Source of the DNA: Isoetes taiwanensis
Taxonomy: Eukaryota > Streptophyta > Lycopodiopsida > Isoetales > Isoetaceae
Direction of reading: 5' to 3'
Assembly: GCA_021234155.1 (NCBI GenBank)
Contig: JAJEKV010000052.1
Span: forward strand, 9,627,284-9,691,283
DNA: 64,000 nucleotides
Shown here piece by piece: positions 60,104 through 64,000 of the stretch; position 1 is the stretch's first letter, and each line of letters opens with the position of its first letter. Under the pieces are notes generated by a model. That model had not been told where the DNA came from and ran no database searches. It saw only the letters and a program-made list of their open reading frames with translations. The position numbers were made by a program, and so were the translations under genes.

Positions 60104-61613
60104 CTTTGTACTTCAGTTGGAATGCACAGCTTGCATATTAAAAATTTCAATGTGTAGTCAAGCCAAAATGCCTGTACATATTCTATGGGTCATTTTAGCG
60201 TGAGAACATGCGAATTCCATAAAAATTGATAATCGCTCCAAATAATACTTCTGCCTCAGTCTGATTACATTAGCCATGGTCCAAGCTACCCAATGCATGC
60301 AACTGACTGCATCTTTCTAATTCTGGCTTCTATGTTCCACTCCCTATGTGAATGAAATCATACCCTTCAACCAGCATTGCTTCAGAAACATAGCTCCTGC
60401 ATAGCACATTTTCTTTTCTCCAGAAAAACGACTCAAACAGGATCTCTAATCTTTAAATTTTCGTCAGATCAGAAGCCACATTTGGGCCAAGCATCCTTCT
60501 AGATAAATGCTCCATAATATGAGATCAGAAAAATACCAGGAAAGGAAAGATGAGTACAGCGATGGGTTGCCATTGCTAGCTCGTAGAATTGCCGGAGCCG
60601 GAGCAACAAGCAACAGCATGTTGAAATTTGACCAAAGAATTTTGACCAGCGGGTCCCACCTGGATGGCTAGCTGGCCCATCATGGGCCCATATTAAAATA
60701 TCCTGTTTTTTAATCCCTTAGATCCTTGCACCAGTTTTAGTTGTGCAAAACGCCCACAAAATTTTTGTATGTTAAGAGACAACATTTCTTCAATTTCAGG
60801 TTTGCCCCTTGTTAACATGGAATGTTAGTGACATATTTGTCCACACCTTGTCCACACCTTGGTCTCATGATAAACCATCTTGCCCTTCCTTCCTTATGTA
60901 GCATCTTGTCCTACCATCTTGTCCGTATGTATCATCTTGTTGAAACGAAAGATACTATGTTGTTTCACGGATGTTGGTTCGCTAAAGATAATCACATTGT
61001 CCACATCTGATGTTGGTGACAAATTCTGTCTCTTGTCCTTTATTTCAATGTCTTGAGCTTTTTTTTTTGTCTTGTGCATGCTCTTTTCAATTGTTTTCTC
61101 TTGTTAAGGTATTATCGCTTGCAACAGACCTATCAGGAGAATAACCTTTTCAATAAAAGAAAAAGTAGTGTAGGAGGTTTTGTGTCAATTCGATTGGATT
61201 GCAACTCCGGACCTGCGGTTAGATTCCAAACTATTCCCGTTAGTTCTCTAAAGTTTCCTTTGAATTCCCTTAGATTCTCTCCAATTCTCATAGGTTCTTG
61301 GATTTTTCTCGAAAGATTATTTTAAACTAGTAATGGTGCCCGGTGTTGCTAGGCATAAGTACGGTTGGATTGTAAGGGGTGATGAAGTTGTAAATGTAGT
61401 TACAATGTGATATAGCAAAAGTGTTGATGCTAGGCTTGCTAAGTTGCCCTAGCACAACAACTTCTTTTTTTTTTTTTTTTTGGGGAGGGTGGGGGTTCAC
61501 ACCATAGGGTTAAATTAAATTAAATTTTAAGTTTAACTATTACTAATTATCTTAAATTAAGGGAAAATTAAGATTTAGTTCATACCATTGGTTATGTTAG
61601 CTAGTAAATAACC
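60104..61613. other. Upstream region of the ABCB relic, nothing recognised
   Basis: The part next to 60104 would be the ABCB leader and promoter. A poly(T) run of about 20 followed by a G-rich stretch lies near 61467-61500. Repeated 'caccttgtccacacctt' and 'atcttgtc' words occur at 60838-60935. No gene signal. Confidence 0.4.
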
Positions 61614-61745
61614 AATTCCGTTAGACTTACCTTCGCACATAATCCATTATGTTAAAAAATTTAATATAACGAATTCCGTTAAATATACCTTCACACCATA
61701 ATCCATTATGTTAAAATTTTTAATATAACGGATTCTGTTATATAC
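61614..61745 (+). repeat. Tandem imperfect palindromes, period about 58 bp
   Basis: Two copies of a 35-bp near-palindrome (61641-61675 and 61700-61734), with AATCCATTATGTTAAAA facing TTTAATATAACGGATT. Each is preceded by 'cttcacacca'-type sequence. Confidence 0.7.
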
Positions 61746-62338
61746 ACCATACATCAGAAATATTCCATACATCATAAAGCCTGAGGTGCACGGTAGGGCC
61801 CCCACATATATGCCACGCACTCATTGGGGAGGTATCTGTTGATTGCAGGAGCTATCATTATGTCTTTCAATAAGGCTTCTTATATTTATATCCCACTTGA
61901 TGTCTTGTGTAAAAAACACAAAGCCTGTAATTATTTTGGTTCAATTGAATTTGCTCCTTAGAACGCAAACCGTTTAATGTGTGAAAATAAAACAAACTCA
62001 TTCAACCCTAATAGACGTCCGAGTTTTCCATTTCTCATAGTGTTGATCCTTGCTATCTGCAATCTTGTATTCTTTTCTCGTAAAAGCATATATAATGCAT
62101 GAGTAGAACTTATTAGACTAAAATGGACCAACCAAACATTTGGTCTTGCTTCATCACGAAACTAAATGAGCATGTTACAAGATAAGTTCTGAGCATAGCT
62201 CATGCAAACTTCACTCAATGATAGAATAGACAACAAGTTGCACATAACAACGTCCAAGAAACCTATTAACTGTTGCAGGAAGCAATATTTCTGAAAGTTA
62301 GAAGCGTGGCAACAATCTGAACTCTCTCGAATTGTTTT
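61746..62338. other. Intergenic, nothing recognised
   Basis: No gene signal. It lies downstream of the TBC relic, whose last frame ends at 62339. Confidence 0.4.
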
Positions 62339-63295
62339 TCACATTAAGGATTGCAATTTGTTATTCTTTAGTAGTTCATTCCAATATATGAACAAGTTCC
62401 TTCTCAAATTACAATGACCCTCACAGTAATCACACACGTGCAAAAGATGACTGGTCATGCCCAAATGAATTAAAACGTTGTACCATTTGTGCTCCAATTC
62501 TGCTTCTAGAGCATGTTCTTGTTTCTGGTGATACTTAATGATTGTGGACATGGTCATAGAACCTAGCTTGTCGAAGGCAACCTGTCATGGAATAAAGATC
62601 AACTATACAGAGAAGTCTCAAGAATGAACATGGTTTACCTTCAACAGAACATCAGGATCAAATGCATGGTGGTGTGAAACCATGTATAGTCTTTATGACT
62701 TCCCCAGCATTCCCTAATCTAGAAACAGGATAGTGATAAATATCAGTGGCTGCAGACCTAAAGATATAGCCCCAAAAATGTTCAAATTTTATCTTAAATA
62801 TAGCTAATGCGACCTTCATTGAAAAAGGCATCCCAAACTCTCATAGTAGTCTGACAAAAAGCAAATTTCATCATCTTAGCTACTCAAAACAAAACAAACA
62901 AGTACAACATACCTCAGAAGGGAGGCTTTTAGCAAAAAGGCATAAGAACCATTATGTTGCAAAAAGATACCAACCCCAATCATGGAAATGGAAAGATGTT
63001 TCTAACAATTAAACCATCTCTTTCTGTGAAAGCAAAAATGCAGAAGACCATGGCAGTCACATTTCCATAACAGAGTTAATAGCCCTAGGTTGGTGCAAAG
63101 ACAGTGGCCTACCTTGGGCACTTCTTTGCTAAAAGATCGTTAGAAATTCTTCGTCCAATATGGCAACCAAACAATGTTCTCTGAGTGTATCATCTAGCAA
63201 AACTTCTAACAACACAACTAGTATCCAGAAGACATCTTCTTCCATTTTCATTACTAAAAGCAACAAAGCTGCCATATAATTCATTCAACTGTTCA
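62339..63295 (-). pseudogene. TBC-domain Rab GTPase-activating protein, broken
   Basis: Pieces of at least four exons on the minus strand match a plant TBC (Rab-GAP) protein in order. About 63290-63113 gives NYMAALLLLVMKMEEDVFWI and, after a shift, GCHIGRR...LLAKKCPR up to a GT donor. About 62960-62913 gives VAT, TAA (62952-62954, where the family has Glu), then WFLCLFAKSLPSE. 62850-62639 gives TTMRVWDAFFNEG, a small deletion, VALAIFKIKFE and, after another shift, HAFDPDVLLK. 62581-62339 gives VAFDKLGSMTMSTIIK and a divergent tail to TGA. TBC proteins switch off Rab GTPases in vesicle traffic. The catalytic Arg/Gln fingers lie in the missing 5' exons or in gaps. A poly(A)-tailed retroelement begins immediately upstream, so the gene is cut off there. 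Confidence 0.78.
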
Positions 63296-63330
63296 TATCA
63301 TATGAAAAAAAAGTTTGATATCTTTATGAT

Positions 63331-64000
63331 GTTTTTTTTTTTTTTTTTTTTGAAGGACGACAACCTATTATCAAGGAATATCAAGATACATACAAAGGAC
63401 CTGTGACATGGGACTCAAAACCTAGAGGGGACGAGATGGTCCACTAAGCGAAAACCACCCCAACCACGATTACATAATCATACTCCTTGTGCCACCTTGA
63501 GGTTTAATGGCCTCATCACAATCAACATATTCTGCAACATCGGGATGATCATCAATAGACATCAAGTTATCATGCCACTGAATAGAACGAGGCAGGATGG
63601 CCTCCTGAGATTACATAACCGATTTCTTCCTCGCTGCCTTCTTCCAATTGACCTGTTGCCATGACTCTTTAGCGCACTGAAGATTAGGACCATCAGCCAT
63701 AACAACCTCAGAAACATGAGAAGCAGAAGCAACAACGGGGAGAGTGGTAGGAACTATAGCTGTAGCTGACGGTGCTAAGGACGACACCATTGGAACTGTG
63801 TGTAGAGCATCTTCCATAGCCGAGGAATCCAAAACAACTGGCAAAGGTTGATCTTGAATAGGTGAAGAAAAACCAGTAGGAGCTTGAACCTGAGAAGAAT
63901 GTTGAACAGATGCCTGAGATGCACGAGTACCTCGATGAAAGCTAGCAAAAGCCTCCTTATCAGGAAACAAACGGGCTAATTCTGGACCATTCAGAAGCTT
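63331..64000 (-). mobile_element. Poly(A)-tailed retroelement, runs off the window
   Basis: On the minus strand an open frame enters from the window edge (KLLNGPELARLFPDKEAF...) and ends at a TGA or similar stop near 63611 after a Pro/Ser/Val-rich, low-complexity region and a basic end (WQQVNWKKAARKKS). About 260 nt of noncoding sequence follow, then a run of 20 A (plus-strand T at 63332-63351). The A tail marks an insertion by reverse transcription of an RNA made from this strand. The frame may be a LINE ORF1-type protein, since it ends in a basic segment, but no zinc knuckle or reverse transcriptase is visible. A retrocopy of a host mRNA is the alternative. At least 130 codons are present; the 5' part is outside the window. 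Confidence 0.5.

Noticed and set aside
1-64000. CRISPR array, bacterial operon or phage module
   Set aside because: Gene content, spliced genes and repeats are plant nuclear; no spaced identical repeats with unique spacers were seen.

Overview
The window is nuclear DNA of a land plant. It holds an intact 11-exon proteasome alpha-2 (PAB) gene, a DYW-class PPR gene, remains of ABCB6/20-type, WRKY group IIb and TBC/RabGAP genes, a tRNA-Thr(UGU) gene, and many transposon relics. The low gene density, AT-rich sequence, heavy transposon load, long DYW-PPR gene and a gene of the LDN/VGHTH (DUF7869-type) family fit a seed-free vascular plant, most likely a fern. That placement is inference; no single gene proves it.

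Layout. 0-9 kb: a miniature LTR retrotransposon (471-1359, minus), a GC-rich foldback (2378-2486), a 252-bp tandem duplication, a layered polypyrimidine array and a higher-order tandem repeat that ends beside a tRNA-Thr gene. 10.5-19.2 kb: a broken DUF7869-like gene on the minus strand. It is split by a 5.4-kb CACTA-like element (11014-16374) with a 16-bp terminal inverted repeat and a 3-bp target duplication, and the reading frame continues across the insertion point. 19-32 kb: relics, namely a foldback, two decayed LINE reverse-transcriptase pieces of one family, a 914-bp element with 121-bp terminal inverted repeats, and small tandem repeats. 32.0-35.35 kb: a large DYW-type PPR gene on the plus strand, the predicted C-to-U organelle RNA-editing factor of the window. 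35-49 kb: repeats, unrecognised coding-like scraps, a 407-bp TIR element, and three polypurine or G-rich tracts. 49.36-52.08 kb: the complete PAB gene (minus). 52.2-54.4 kb: two tandem broken WRKY IIb copies (plus). 55.2-60.1 kb: the N-terminal half of an ABCB6/20-like transporter with frameshifts and altered ATPase residues (minus). 62.3-63.3 kb: a broken TBC/RabGAP gene cut at its 5' side by a poly(A)-tailed retroelement that runs off the window (minus).

Only PAB, the PPR gene and the tRNA look functional. The genes do not form a pathway together. I did not find a convincing new biological system. The best leads are the nested transposon in the DUF7869-like gene, the cluster of gene relics around intact PAB, and several unassigned foldbacks. 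Splice sites and the matches to protein families were worked out by eye from remembered family patterns; no search was run.
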